From: Bacillota bacterium
GTDB lineage: Bacteria; Bacillota; Clostridia; Acetivibrionales; DTU013
Direction: 5' to 3'
Assembly (NCBI GenBank): GCA_023426125.1
Contig: JAFABI010000017.1
Span: forward strand, 1 to 64,000
DNA: 64,000 bases
Shown here: one piece after another, positions 51,415 to 60,481 of the stretch
Layout of the letters: each line of letters starts with the position of its first letter
Position numbering within the stretch: the stretch's first letter is position 1
Made by a program: the position numbers and the translations under genes
Notes under the pieces: model-generated
Told to the model about the DNA's origin: nothing
What the model saw: the letters and a program-made list of their open reading frames with translations, nothing else
The model's database searches: none

Positions 51415-52512
51415 ATGCCGGCAAAAAAGAAAAGTTCAGTTCTCAAGGTAGCTATTATCGGATGCGGAGGTATCGCAAACGGCAAACATATGCCTAGCCT
51501 TGCCAAGCTGTCCAGTGCACAGATGACGGCTTTCTGCGATATCATTCCGGAAAAGGCCGAGGAAGCCGCTAAAAAGTACGGTACCGGCGACGCCAAGGTT
51601 TATACCGATTATAAGGAACTGCTGCAGGACAAGACAATTGATGTGGTCCATGTCTGCACTCCCAACAAATCCCACTCGGAGATCACCGTTGCTTCCCTTG
51701 AAGCAGGGAAGCATGTCATGTGCGAAAAGCCGATGGCAAAAACGGCTGCCGACGCGAGAAAAATGCTGGAAGCGGCGAAGAAAACCGGGAAAAAGCTTAC
51801 CATAGGCTATCAGAACCGCTACAGGCCGGATTCCCTTTACCTTAACAAGCTGTGCAGAGCCGATGAGCTTGGAGAGATCTACTATGCAAAGGCGCATGCC
51901 ATCCGCAGACGCGCCGTTCCCACCTGGGGAGTCTTCCTGAATGAAGAGGAGCAGGGCGGAGGACCGTTGATCGACATAGGCACGCATGCTCTTGACCTTA
52001 CGCTGTGGATGGTAAACAATTATAAGCCGAAGAGTGTTATGGGAAGTGTATATTACAAGCTGGGTAAAAAGAAAGATTCAGCCAATGCCTGGGGATCATG
52101 GGATCCGGACAAATATACGGTGGAGGATTCGGCTTTCGGCTTTATAACCATGGAAAACGGAGCCACCATCGTCCTTGAGTCCAGCTGGGCCTTAAACAGC
52201 CTGAATGTGGGCGAAGCAAAAACAACCCTTTGCGGAACCGAAGGCGGAGCGGATATGTGGGAAGGCTTAAGGATCAACGGTGAAAAATACGGAAAGCTTT
52301 ATGTCACCAAACCGGGCCTGGATGCGGCGGGCGTCGATTTCTACGATGGCGCCAACGATGATCCGTCGGCTCTGGAAGCCAAACTGTGGATAGACAGCAT
52401 CCTCAATGATACCGAGCCCCTGGTAAAACCCGAAGAAGCGCTGGTTGTGACAGAGATCCTGGAAGCCATCTACAAATCGGCGAAAACCGGAAAGGCTGTA
52501 TATTTTAAGTAA
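51415..52512 (+). CDS. Gfo/Idh/MocA-family oxidoreductase 1
   Basis: 365 residues. The N-terminal NAD(P)-binding fold has AIIGCGGIANGKHMP, and the CEKPMAKTAADARKM segment holds the conserved Glu-Lys-Pro. The C-terminal domain has GGGPLIDIGTHALDL with the catalytic Asp-His pair. The family oxidises or reduces hydroxyls of sugars and cyclitols. AGGAGG (51403-51408) precedes ATG 51415. Together with its neighbour and ThuA it may make a 3-keto sugar from a glycoside taken into the cell. Confidence 0.85.
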   Translation: MPAKKKSSVLKVAIIGCGGIANGKHMPSLAKLSSAQMTAFCDIIPEKAEEAAKKYGTGDAKVYTDYKELLQDKTIDVVHVCTPNKSHSEITVASLEAGKHVMCEKPMAKTAADARKMLEAAKKTGKKLTIGYQNRYRPDSLYLNKLCRADELGEIYYAKAHAIRRRAVPTWGVFLNEEEQGGGPLIDIGTHALDLTLWMVNNYKPKSVMGSVYYKLGKKKDSANAWGSWDPDKYTVEDSAFGFITMENGATIVLESSWALNSLNVGEAKTTLCGTEGGADMWEGLRINGEKYGKLYVTKPGLDAAGVDFYDGANDDPSALEAKLWIDSILNDTEPLVKPEEALVVTEILEAIYKSAKTGKAVYFK

Positions 52513-52528
52513 GGACATGGAGGAAAAA

Positions 52529-53557
52529 ATGAAAAAACTCAACATAGGTATCGTCGGGTGCGGGAATATTTTCCCCATGCATGCCGTATCGGTCAGAATG
52601 CTGGGAAATGCAGAGCTGGCGGCAGTATGCGACGTCAAGGAAGACAGGGCGAAAGCAAAAGCTAAGGAATTCAACTGCAGATACTATCTGGATTATAAGG
52701 AAATGATACAAAAAGAGGAATTGGACGTCGTACATATATGTACGCCCCATTATATGCACGCGCCTATTTCCATTTACGCTTCAAAGGCCGGGAAGCATGT
52801 CATGACGGAGAAGCCCATGTCCATAGCCCTGGAGGACGCGGAGGCAATGATTAAAGCCGCCGAGGACTCCGGGACCACACTGGGAGTTATCTTTCAGAAC
52901 AGGTATAACAACGGCGCCAAACTGATTAAGGAAACCTTGCAGTCCGGCGCCCTGGGTAAAATACTTTCCGGAAAGGCGATCGTTACCTGGAACCGTTCCG
53001 ATGAGTATTACAGCAAAAGCGATTGGAAGGGCACCTGGGACAAAGAGGGCGGCGGAGTTATCATCGACCAGGCCATTCATACCCTGGACCTTATGCGATG
53101 GTTTGTAGATAGTGAAATCGATTATGTGGACGCGAACATCGGAAACAGGGCGCACGATATCATCCAGGTCGAAGATGTGGCCGAAGGGGTAATAAAGTAC
53201 AAAAACGGCGTTGTTACAGGCTTCTTTACCATTAATTATTTTACCTATGACGCTCCCGTTGAAATTGAACTTCACTGCGAAAAGGGCATTGCAAAAATGG
53301 TGGGAGACAGAGGGTCCATACGCTTTAACGACGGCAGGGAATACATTGCCGACGTAAACCCCCAGGAGACCTTTGATTACGGCAATGGCGCAAAAGGATA
53401 CTGGGGCACCAGCCATGCGAAGCAGATCGCTAATTATTACGAATGCCTCGCCCGGGGTGTAAAGCCCCAGATCACAGGGGATGAGGCCATAAAAACGCAA
53501 AGGATGGTTTGCGCCATCTATGAATCGGGAAAAACAAGAAAAAGGATCCAATTTTAA
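52529..53557 (+). CDS. Gfo/Idh/MocA-family oxidoreductase 2
   Basis: 342 residues. GIVGCGNIFPMHA binds the cofactor, TEKPMSIALEDAEAM has the conserved Lys-Pro, and GGGVIIDQAIHTLDLM has the catalytic Asp and His of the C-terminal domain. ATG 52529 is chosen because GGAGG (52519-52523) lies 5 nt before it; ATG 52517 would overlap the ribosome site. Only about 30 percent by eye resembles the first copy, so the two probably act on different substrates or form a hetero-complex. Confidence 0.84.
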   Translation: MKKLNIGIVGCGNIFPMHAVSVRMLGNAELAAVCDVKEDRAKAKAKEFNCRYYLDYKEMIQKEELDVVHICTPHYMHAPISIYASKAGKHVMTEKPMSIALEDAEAMIKAAEDSGTTLGVIFQNRYNNGAKLIKETLQSGALGKILSGKAIVTWNRSDEYYSKSDWKGTWDKEGGGVIIDQAIHTLDLMRWFVDSEIDYVDANIGNRAHDIIQVEDVAEGVIKYKNGVVTGFFTINYFTYDAPVEIELHCEKGIAKMVGDRGSIRFNDGREYIADVNPQETFDYGNGAKGYWGTSHAKQIANYYECLARGVKPQITGDEAIKTQRMVCAIYESGKTRKRIQF

Positions 53558-53576
53558 ACCGGGAGGTATGGGCACT

Positions 53577-54323
53577 ATGACGTTACCAATTGCTCTACAG
53601 CTGTATACTGTCAGGGATGAGACGGAAAAGGACTTTATAGGCACCCTGGAAAAAGTTGCGGCCATGGGCTATAAGGGAGTGGAATTTGCAGGCTTCGGAA
53701 GCGTACCGGCAAAACAAATGAAGGAGGCCCTGGACAGGCTCGGCCTTAAGGCTGCAGGCAGCCATACGGGGATCGATCTGCTTAAAACAAAGCTTGATGA
53801 TGTAATGGAATACAATCTGGAAATCGGCAACAAGTATGTAATATGTCCGTGGGCTCCTTTTAAAACAAAGGAGGACTATGCGGAAGCCGTCGGCTTATTC
53901 AACGAAACAGGTGTAAAATGCAGGGCCCGTGGGCTCCAACTGGGCTATCACAACCATGATTTCGAATTTGTATCCTTTGACGGGGAATACGGTCTGGACA
54001 TTTTATACAAGGGAACTTCACCGGAAAACCTTGTTGCTGAATTCGATACCTGCTGGGTGTTTTATGCCGGCGTCGATCCGGTGCAGTATATAGGCAAGTA
54101 TTCGGGAAGGTGTCCGATCATTCATCTGAAGGATCTCAAATCCAAAGACAGCAAGGAATTCATTGAGCTTGGCGATGGTGTTATCGACATTCCCGCCATC
54201 GTAAAGGCTGCTGAAGCTGCAGGCTCCCGGTGGCTGGTGGTGGAAATGGATTCATGCCCGCGGCCGACGCTGGAAAGTGCAAAGATATGCATTGATAATC
54301 TGAAAAAAATGAATTTGATTTAA
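53577..54323 (+). CDS. Sugar phosphate isomerase/epimerase-like TIM barrel 1
   Basis: 248 residues of the xylose-isomerase-like/AP endonuclease 2 fold. PIALQLYTVRDE starts the barrel, LGYHNHDFEF and EFDTCWVFYAG hold likely metal ligands, and IIHLKDLK and VVEMDSCPRP complete the site. ATG 53577 is 10 nt from GGGAGG (53561-53566); ATG 53568 is only 1 nt away and a longer frame from 53520 lies in the previous gene. In comparable clusters such proteins cleave or epimerise keto-glycosides; here this is inferred from context. Confidence 0.78.
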   Translation: MTLPIALQLYTVRDETEKDFIGTLEKVAAMGYKGVEFAGFGSVPAKQMKEALDRLGLKAAGSHTGIDLLKTKLDDVMEYNLEIGNKYVICPWAPFKTKEDYAEAVGLFNETGVKCRARGLQLGYHNHDFEFVSFDGEYGLDILYKGTSPENLVAEFDTCWVFYAGVDPVQYIGKYSGRCPIIHLKDLKSKDSKEFIELGDGVIDIPAIVKAAEAAGSRWLVVEMDSCPRPTLESAKICIDNLKKMNLI

Positions 54324-54335
54324 GGAGGTAGCATT

Positions 54336-55250
54336 ATGTATCTGGGATTTTTGACGGTATGCCTTGGAAATATTCCGTTAAGGGAAAAAGCGGAATGGGC
54401 GGCCAAAAACGGGTTTAAATCCCTGGAGATCGCCTGCTGGCCAAAGTCAAACGACAGGGACTATTCATCAAGCGATATTGACGTGGCGGCGCTTACGCAA
54501 AAGGAAGCCGATGAGATCAAGGGCTACTTGAAGGATCTGGGGCTGACCATTTCATCCCTTGCCTATTACGACAACAACCTGCATAACAACCCCGCCAAAA
54601 GAGCCTTTGTCAACGAGCACGTGAAAAAATGCGTCGACGCGGCGGTAATGCTGGGCGCACCTGCCGTAGGGACCTTTGTTGGCAGGAATATCGACAAAAC
54701 CATCGCCGACAACTTCGACGAGTTTGAAGAGGTCTTTAAAAAGCTGGTAGGCTATGCCGAGGAAAAAGGGATCCAGATCATTATTGAGAATTGCCCCATG
54801 GAGGGATGGCAGGTACAGGGCCAGCCGGGGACAATTTCCTTTACTCCCGAGCTCTGGGAGGAAATGTTCCGGAGGGTTCCCAACAAGAATTTCGGGCTCA
54901 ATTATGATCCGTCCCACCTGCGGTTCCAGCTGATTGACTATATTACTCCCATCGCGGCTTTTAAAGACAGGATCTTCCACGTTCACGCAAAGGATTCGGA
55001 AGTGTTTGACGACAAGCTGGCATACTATGGAGTATTCAACAGGCACCTGGGAGAAGGGGAGGGCTACTGGCGCTTCCGCATGCCCGGCCTGGGACAGGTT
55101 AAATTTGCCGAAATGGTTAAGGCCTTGAAGGACATCGGATACGACGGAGTTATCAGCATAGAGCATGAGGATCCGCTGTATGAAGGCAGCGAGGCAAAAG
55201 TGAAGGAAGGACTCGAGCTGGGAAGAAAGTATCTGGAGAAATTATTATAA
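54336..55250 (+). CDS. Sugar phosphate isomerase/epimerase-like TIM barrel 2
   Basis: 304 residues, same fold as the preceding gene but longer. IIIENCPMEGW, LNYDPSHL, IFHVHAKDSEVF and GVISIEHEDP carry the Glu, Asp/His, His and Glu metal ligands of the family. ATG 54336 follows AAGGAGG (54324-54330). It ends the LacI-controlled set. Two different barrel enzymes suggest two successive steps, such as elimination of the aglycone and isomerisation of the keto sugar. Confidence 0.8.
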   Translation: MYLGFLTVCLGNIPLREKAEWAAKNGFKSLEIACWPKSNDRDYSSSDIDVAALTQKEADEIKGYLKDLGLTISSLAYYDNNLHNNPAKRAFVNEHVKKCVDAAVMLGAPAVGTFVGRNIDKTIADNFDEFEEVFKKLVGYAEEKGIQIIIENCPMEGWQVQGQPGTISFTPELWEEMFRRVPNKNFGLNYDPSHLRFQLIDYITPIAAFKDRIFHVHAKDSEVFDDKLAYYGVFNRHLGEGEGYWRFRMPGLGQVKFAEMVKALKDIGYDGVISIEHEDPLYEGSEAKVKEGLELGRKYLEKLL

Positions 55251-55470
55251 AAGCAGATCCGTCTGTCATTGCGAGCGGAACGCAAGTGAAGCGCGGCAAT
55301 CTCAATGACGCAATCCTGGTTAGAAGCAGAGATTGCTTCGTCGCAGGCTCCTCGCAATGACACACGGGGGACACACCACCAGTGTGGAAGCCCGTGTGTC
55401 GGGGCGGTTATTGGCCATCCGGCAGCTGTTTGACGTAGATTGCATTTGTGGACGCGCAATGCGCGCCCCT
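55251..55470. repeat. Composite dispersed repeats between the isomerase gene and araC
   Basis: 55262-55363 is a stem of the TGTCATTGCGAGCGGAACGC / CTCCTCGCAATGACA type. It is followed to 55470 by ACACCACCAGTGTGGAAGCC, GTCGGGGCGGTTATTGGCC, CAGCTGTTTGACGTAGATTG and GACGCGCAATGCGCGCCCC, the same order as at 34724-34853. The last bases reach the stop codon of the convergent araC gene. Confidence 0.78.
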
Positions 55471-56324
55471 TACATGTCTGCCGTTTCCGCCTTTTTGCTT
55501 TCCAGGGGCGGCTTGTTGTAGTATTTCTTATACAATTTGCTGAAATGGTAGGCATCTTCATAGCCTACGGACCTTGCGACGGCTTTGACAGGCAGGCCGC
55601 CCGCCACGAGAAGCTCATGGGCCTTTGCCAGCCGCACCTTGATAAGATAGTTTATGGGCGATTCTCCCATTTCCTCCTTAAATACCTTGGATATATAGGC
55701 CCGGCTCAGATACATGTTCTTCGAGATGGTGTCCAGCGTGATTTCCTTCATGTAATTTTCGTTGATAAAGGATACCAGCGTATTGACGACAATGGCTTTA
55801 TCGTAGGATTCAAAAGCGAAGTCCGGCACTTTGCGGGTGGAGCTGTCCGAGTCGATTGCCTTTAAAAAGGTGACCACCAGCTTCATTACATGGATTTTCA
55901 ACAATGCCTCCCTGCCGGGCTCATAGGTTTCCTGTTCCAGGAAAATGTCACTGCAGCACTTGAAAATCTCCTGTTCCAGACGTGAAATGCCCACTACCGG
56001 ACAGGCGCCGCCCGGAATGAGGAAATTCCTCGGCAAACCTTCCAATGCTAAGTTGGCAAGTCCTACATGGAACTCCAGGATCTCTTCACCGGAATTCAAG
56101 ATTTTCCCATGACATACACCCGGATTGCATATGACCATATCGCCTTTTTTCACATGGTATAAGGTATTGTCGATGGTATAGGTACAGGCGCCGGACAATA
56201 CATAGATCATTGAAATGAAATCATGACTGTGATAAGGTGTGCTGCTATTCTCAGAGTACTTCTTTTTCATGGTGTAAAGCACTCTGGGGTTAAAGCTATC
56301 GGTATTGATGCCAAGATTGCACAT
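55470..56324 (-). CDS. AraC-family regulator with cupin sensor domain
   Basis: 284 residues. A cupin-like sensor (TPYHSHDFISMIYVLSGACT, KKGDMVICNPGVCH) is followed by a double helix-turn-helix: ITLDTISKNMYLSRAYISKV and VARSVGYEDAYHFSKLYKK. Such regulators usually activate carbohydrate genes on binding a sugar. It converges on the ThuA-isomerase operon and diverges from an ABC exporter. Its stop codon lies at the edge of a GGGGCGCGC repeat (the TAA overlaps the repeat's variable GTAR start), which suggests the repeat has altered the gene's end. Confidence 0.82.
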   Translation of the reverse strand: MCNLGINTDSFNPRVLYTMKKKYSENSSTPYHSHDFISMIYVLSGACTYTIDNTLYHVKKGDMVICNPGVCHGKILNSGEEILEFHVGLANLALEGLPRNFLIPGGACPVVGISRLEQEIFKCCSDIFLEQETYEPGREALLKIHVMKLVVTFLKAIDSDSSTRKVPDFAFESYDKAIVVNTLVSFINENYMKEITLDTISKNMYLSRAYISKVFKEEMGESPINYLIKVRLAKAHELLVAGGLPVKAVARSVGYEDAYHFSKLYKKYYNKPPLESKKAETADM

Positions 56325-56530
56325 AAATATCTTCCTGCCATTATTATCATAGGCTTTATTTATTTTATAAGCTATTCGCTATCTATTGAAAAAAATCCTT
56401 CAAATGCCGGTAAAAATCTAAATCGCTTTTCAGGATTCTATATAAGATTATACATCAATTGTTGAACATAGTACATTTAATTGCCGCTTTTTATGGTTCA
56501 TAATGGTAGAAACCAATCAAAAGGGCAGGT

Positions 56531-58285
56531 ATGCTTATGACTGAATTCAAGTGGATATGGCAATATCTAAAAAAGCGCAAGATTGCTTTTCTGGCGACTT
56601 TTATTTTTATTACCTGTGTTATCCTTCTCAATCTTGTAAACCCCTTTGTGCAGGGAATGATCGTCGACCGCGTCATCAAGGGCGGGGAAACCGCTATCCT
56701 TCTGACCCTGGCGATGATAATGATCGGGGCGACAGTGCTCAAGGCCGTTGTGAGATATTTCCAGCAGTATATGGCGGAAAAAGTCTCTCAAGGCGCGGTG
56801 TTTGACATAAGGAAGGATATCTACAGCAAGGTGCAGGTGCTGGATTTTGATTTTTTCGACAAGACCAAGACCGGAGATATCATGTCGCGGTTGACCGGTG
56901 ACCTGGAAGCGGTGAGGCATTTTACGGCCGGGGTCATTTTTTCCATGTTTACCAATGTGGTGACGTTCATTACCGTGATCATCATCCTCTTTTCGATTAA
57001 CGCGGTATTTACGCTTGCTCTCCTGGCTGTCGCCCCCTTTATCGGCATTTTGACCTTCAAGCTGGCGACGGTGGTAAAACCGGTATTTTCCGAGATAAGG
57101 GAACAGTTTTCAAAGCTAAATTCGGTAGTACAGGAGAATATCAGCGGCAACAGGGTCATTAAAGCCTTCGCCAGGGAGGAATATGAAATCTACAAATTCT
57201 CCCGTGAAAATGAGGGCTTTAAGGAGAAGAACCTGGATGCGGCAAATATCTGGGAAAAATACCTGCCTGTCCTTGACTCCCTGGCAGGCGTCCTGTCGGT
57301 AGTGATTATCGTCGTAGGCGGCATACTGGTCATCAACGACCGGATAACCCTGGGGCAGCTGGTTACTTTCAACGGCTTTGTATGGGCGCTTAATGGGCCG
57401 ATGCGAATGGCCGGCTGGCTGATAAACGATACACAGAGGTTTGCGGCGTCGTCAGAGAAAATAATGCTTCTATTGGCCAGGGATCCGAAGGTGGCGAATA
57501 ACGGAAAGCCCCTGGAAAAGGAAAGGCTGGCCGGGCTGGTGGAGTTTAGGAATGTGGGTTTTGCATATGGAGAGGAAAAAGTGCTGAAAGGAATAAGCTT
57601 CAAGGCAAAGCCCGGACAGACGGTGGCGGTCGTAGGTCCGACAGGCGCGGGGAAATCCAGCCTTGTCAACCTGATTACCAGATTTTATGACTGTACCGAG
57701 GGAGAGGTCCTCATTGACGGCGCAGATATAAAGAAATACGATCTGAGAAAATTAAGGGAGAATATTGCAGTGGCAATGCAGGACATCTTCCTTTTTTCGG
57801 ACACCATCGAGGGCAACATTGCCTACGGGGTGCCCGACATATCCGTGGAAAAGGTGGAAGAGGCCGCGGGGATGGCAGACGCGCATGGATTCATCACCGG
57901 CTTCAACGAGGGGTATGACACCATTATCGGTGAGCGGGGTGTGGGCCTCTCCGGGGGACAGAAGCAGAGGATCGCACTGGCAAGGGCAATTATCAAGGAC
58001 CCGGCGGTCCTGATCCTTGACGACACCACCTCCAGCGTGGATATTGAGACGGAGCATGAGATTCACAAAACACTGAAGGATTTTTACAGGGATAAAACCA
58101 CTTTTGTCATCGCGCACCGAATATCCTCGGTGAAAAACGCCGATTTGATCCTGGTGCTGGACAACGGCAGGATTGCCGAACGGGGCACCCATGATGAATT
58201 GCTTGCGCAAAAGGGATATTATCACAGCGTGTTTGTAAACCAATACGGTGATTTCGATGATGCTTCGCCGGAGCTGGTGGGGTAG
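56531..58285 (+). CDS. ABC exporter subunit with degenerate ATPase site, second pair
   Basis: 584 residues: six membrane helices and an ATPase domain with GPTGAGKSS (Walker A), GLSGGQKQR (signature) and VLILDDTTSSVD (Walker B, with Asp in place of the catalytic Glu). The degenerate site and the next gene, which has the intact Glu, indicate a heterodimeric exporter. ATG 56531 or ATG 56537 could start it; AGGGCAGG precedes both. The divergent AraC regulator may control it, although the gap of 206 bp shows no clear operator. Confidence 0.87.
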   Translation: MLMTEFKWIWQYLKKRKIAFLATFIFITCVILLNLVNPFVQGMIVDRVIKGGETAILLTLAMIMIGATVLKAVVRYFQQYMAEKVSQGAVFDIRKDIYSKVQVLDFDFFDKTKTGDIMSRLTGDLEAVRHFTAGVIFSMFTNVVTFITVIIILFSINAVFTLALLAVAPFIGILTFKLATVVKPVFSEIREQFSKLNSVVQENISGNRVIKAFAREEYEIYKFSRENEGFKEKNLDAANIWEKYLPVLDSLAGVLSVVIIVVGGILVINDRITLGQLVTFNGFVWALNGPMRMAGWLINDTQRFAASSEKIMLLLARDPKVANNGKPLEKERLAGLVEFRNVGFAYGEEKVLKGISFKAKPGQTVAVVGPTGAGKSSLVNLITRFYDCTEGEVLIDGADIKKYDLRKLRENIAVAMQDIFLFSDTIEGNIAYGVPDISVEKVEEAAGMADAHGFITGFNEGYDTIIGERGVGLSGGQKQRIALARAIIKDPAVLILDDTTSSVDIETEHEIHKTLKDFYRDKTTFVIAHRISSVKNADLILVLDNGRIAERGTHDELLAQKGYYHSVFVNQYGDFDDASPELVG

Positions 58286-58294
58286 GAGGGACAT

Positions 58295-60079
58295 ATGGCG
58301 CGGAACAAGTTTGACATAGATGAAGAACTGGACACGAAATTTGACTTCAAGCAGCTGAAACGGATGTTTGGCTACTTGAAGCCCTTTAAATTCAAAGTTG
58401 CCTTTACGGTGCTGCTGATGCTTGCCGCCAGCGCTCTGGCACTTCTTGGCCCCTATCTTGTCAAGGTGGCCATTGACAGCAAGATACCCGAAAAAGACAT
58501 CCCGGGGCTTCTGCTTCTGGCGGGAATATTCCTGTTAACGCTTGTGATCAATACAATCTGTATGAAATTCAGGATCCGGACCATGTCGTACATTGGTCAG
58601 AGCGTAGTCCAGAATATAAGGAAGGACCTGTTTGTCCACCTGCAGAAGCTGCCTTTCACCTTTTACGACAGCAGGCCTCACGGAAAGATCCTGGTGAGGG
58701 TGGTGAACTATGTGAACTCCCTCAGCGACCTGCTTTCCAACGGTATCATCAATTTGATCACCGATATGTTCACGGTGGTTGCGATTGTCATATTCATGCT
58801 GGTCCTTAATGTGAAGCTTACATTGATATGCATGGTGGGCCTGCCTTTCATGATCGCCGCGGTCATGCTTATAAAGAACGCCCAGAGAAAAGCGTGGCAG
58901 AAGGTCAGCAGAAAACAGTCCAACCTGAACGCCTATATCCATGAAAGCATCTGCGGCATAAAAGTAACACAGTCCTTTGCCAGGGAAGAGGAGAATCTGA
59001 AAATTTTCATGACGCAGAACCATGCGTACCGGGATTCCTGGATGAACGCTGTGAAGCTGCAATTTCTTTTATGGCCGGTATTCGATATCGTTGCGGTTGT
59101 CGGGGTGGTTGCCGTATTTATTGTCGGGGTGAACGGCCTTGGCAGGGACGGGATAACCGTAGGGATCATTATTGCCTTTATGAGCTATATCGGGAGGTTC
59201 TGGGAGCCGCTGGTCAATCTGGGCAACTTCTACAATTCCATCATCAATGCCATTGCATACCTGGAGAGGATATTTGAAACCATGGACGAAAAGCCGCTGG
59301 TGGCAAATCTCCCCGGAGCTTTTGAAATGCCTGCCATTACAGGGAAAGTGGAATTCAAGGATGTGGATTTCTGCTATGAAAAAGGGGAGAGAATTTTAAA
59401 CCAGGTCAGCTTTTCGGTAAGCCCGGGAGAAACCATCGCCCTCGTAGGCTCTACAGGCGCCGGGAAAACAACGGTTGTCAACCTCATCAGCAGGTTTTAC
59501 GACATTGAAAACGGGAGCGTCCTCATCGACGATATCGATATCAGGAAAGCCACCCTGGAGTCCTTAAGAAAACAGATGGGCATCATGCTGCAGGATACTT
59601 TCATTTTCTCCGGGACCATCATGGACAATATAAAATACAGCAGGCTGGATGCAACGGATGAACAGGCGATTGCTGCGGCGAAGGCGGTAAAAGCCCACGA
59701 TTTCATTGCCGGCCTTAAGGACGGCTACCGGACGGAGGTAAACGAAAGGGGCTCCAGGCTTTCCACCGGGCAAAGGCAGCTGATTTCCTTTGCCAGGGCA
59801 CTTCTCGCCGATCCCAGGATACTCATCCTGGACGAAGCCACCTCCAGCATCGACACCAAAACCGAGCTTGCGCTGCAGGCAGGCCTGGAAAAGCTGCTGA
59901 AGGGGAGAACCTCCTTTATCATCGCCCATAGGCTTTCCACCATAAAAAATGCCAGCCGGATCATGTATATCGACGAAGGCCGGATCGTGGAGCAGGGAAC
60001 CCATGACGAGCTGATGAAATTGAAGGGCGCTTACTGGAAGCTGTACACTGCCCAGTACCGGCTGCTGGAGGCGATATAA
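58295..60079 (+). CDS. ABC exporter subunit with intact ATPase site, second pair
   Basis: 594 residues: an acidic N-terminal tail (FDIDEELDTKFDFK), six membrane helices and an ATPase domain with GSTGAGKTT, RLSTGQRQL (a signature with Thr for the usual Gly-2) and ILILDEATSSID with the catalytic Glu. It begins 9 nt after its partner. The non-standard signature and the partner's lost Glu belong to the two different composite sites expected in such heterodimers. The substrate could be a lipid, peptide or drug. Confidence 0.87.
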   Translation: MARNKFDIDEELDTKFDFKQLKRMFGYLKPFKFKVAFTVLLMLAASALALLGPYLVKVAIDSKIPEKDIPGLLLLAGIFLLTLVINTICMKFRIRTMSYIGQSVVQNIRKDLFVHLQKLPFTFYDSRPHGKILVRVVNYVNSLSDLLSNGIINLITDMFTVVAIVIFMLVLNVKLTLICMVGLPFMIAAVMLIKNAQRKAWQKVSRKQSNLNAYIHESICGIKVTQSFAREEENLKIFMTQNHAYRDSWMNAVKLQFLLWPVFDIVAVVGVVAVFIVGVNGLGRDGITVGIIIAFMSYIGRFWEPLVNLGNFYNSIINAIAYLERIFETMDEKPLVANLPGAFEMPAITGKVEFKDVDFCYEKGERILNQVSFSVSPGETIALVGSTGAGKTTVVNLISRFYDIENGSVLIDDIDIRKATLESLRKQMGIMLQDTFIFSGTIMDNIKYSRLDATDEQAIAAAKAVKAHDFIAGLKDGYRTEVNERGSRLSTGQRQLISFARALLADPRILILDEATSSIDTKTELALQAGLEKLLKGRTSFIIAHRLSTIKNASRIMYIDEGRIVEQGTHDELMKLKGAYWKLYTAQYRLLEAI

Positions 60080-60135
60080 GGCATTGCGGCGACGGTGTTT
60101 AAAGGGATCAACAGAAGATCAATGAAAAAATTTTA

Positions 60136-60192
60136 GGTATGACAAAGGCTCAACAAGCAGTGATTATCCGCTTGCTGAGCCTTTGTCATACC
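60136..60192. terminator. 23-bp-arm hairpin after the second ABC exporter
   Basis: Arms 60136-60158 and 60170-60192 pair over 23 positions with one mismatch around an 11-nt loop; the core is GACAAAGGCTCA / TGAGCCTTTGTC. No T run follows on the plus strand; on the minus strand it is followed by AAAATTTTTTC. It may be a terminator in either direction or a small mobile hairpin. Confidence 0.5.
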
Positions 60193-60277
60193 TGGCCCAA
60201 TAACACAGGCAGAACCGTCCTCCACTTTCTTGCATGTGAATAGTAACTTTTGCCTGATGCTAAAGAAAGAAAAAAAT

Positions 60278-60307
60278 ATATGCAATTGCATATTCTTAAT
60301 ATATAAT
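60278..60307 (+). promoter_or_regulatory. Palindrome and -10 candidate before the YesM/YesN-type operon
   Basis: ATATGCAATTGCATAT at 60278-60293 is a perfect 16-bp palindrome, and TATAAT follows at 60302-60307. The palindrome covers the expected -35 region, so it may be an operator. The start codon is 175 nt downstream, a long leader. Confidence 0.45.
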
Positions 60308-60481
60308 TAACATATACACTTCTGAATTACTGCGATGCTATTGCATGAAGTGAAGCAACGGAGCTTTTCATTCCTTAGCCCCGGCATGCTGCATTGGTCT
60401 GCCATCCGGGCGGCAGCGGAATATACCTGCATTAAAAGATAGGAATTTTGATACTTCCGGTTATACAGGTAGGAGAACAAG

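Larger units (their letters stand above)
60080..60481. other. Non-coding gap with a large hairpin and a palindrome
   Basis: About 400 bp without a gene. 60136-60192 is a 23-bp-arm hairpin and 60278-60307 a palindrome with a TATAAT, both listed separately. The 170 nt before the kinase gene show nothing I can name. Confidence 0.6.
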
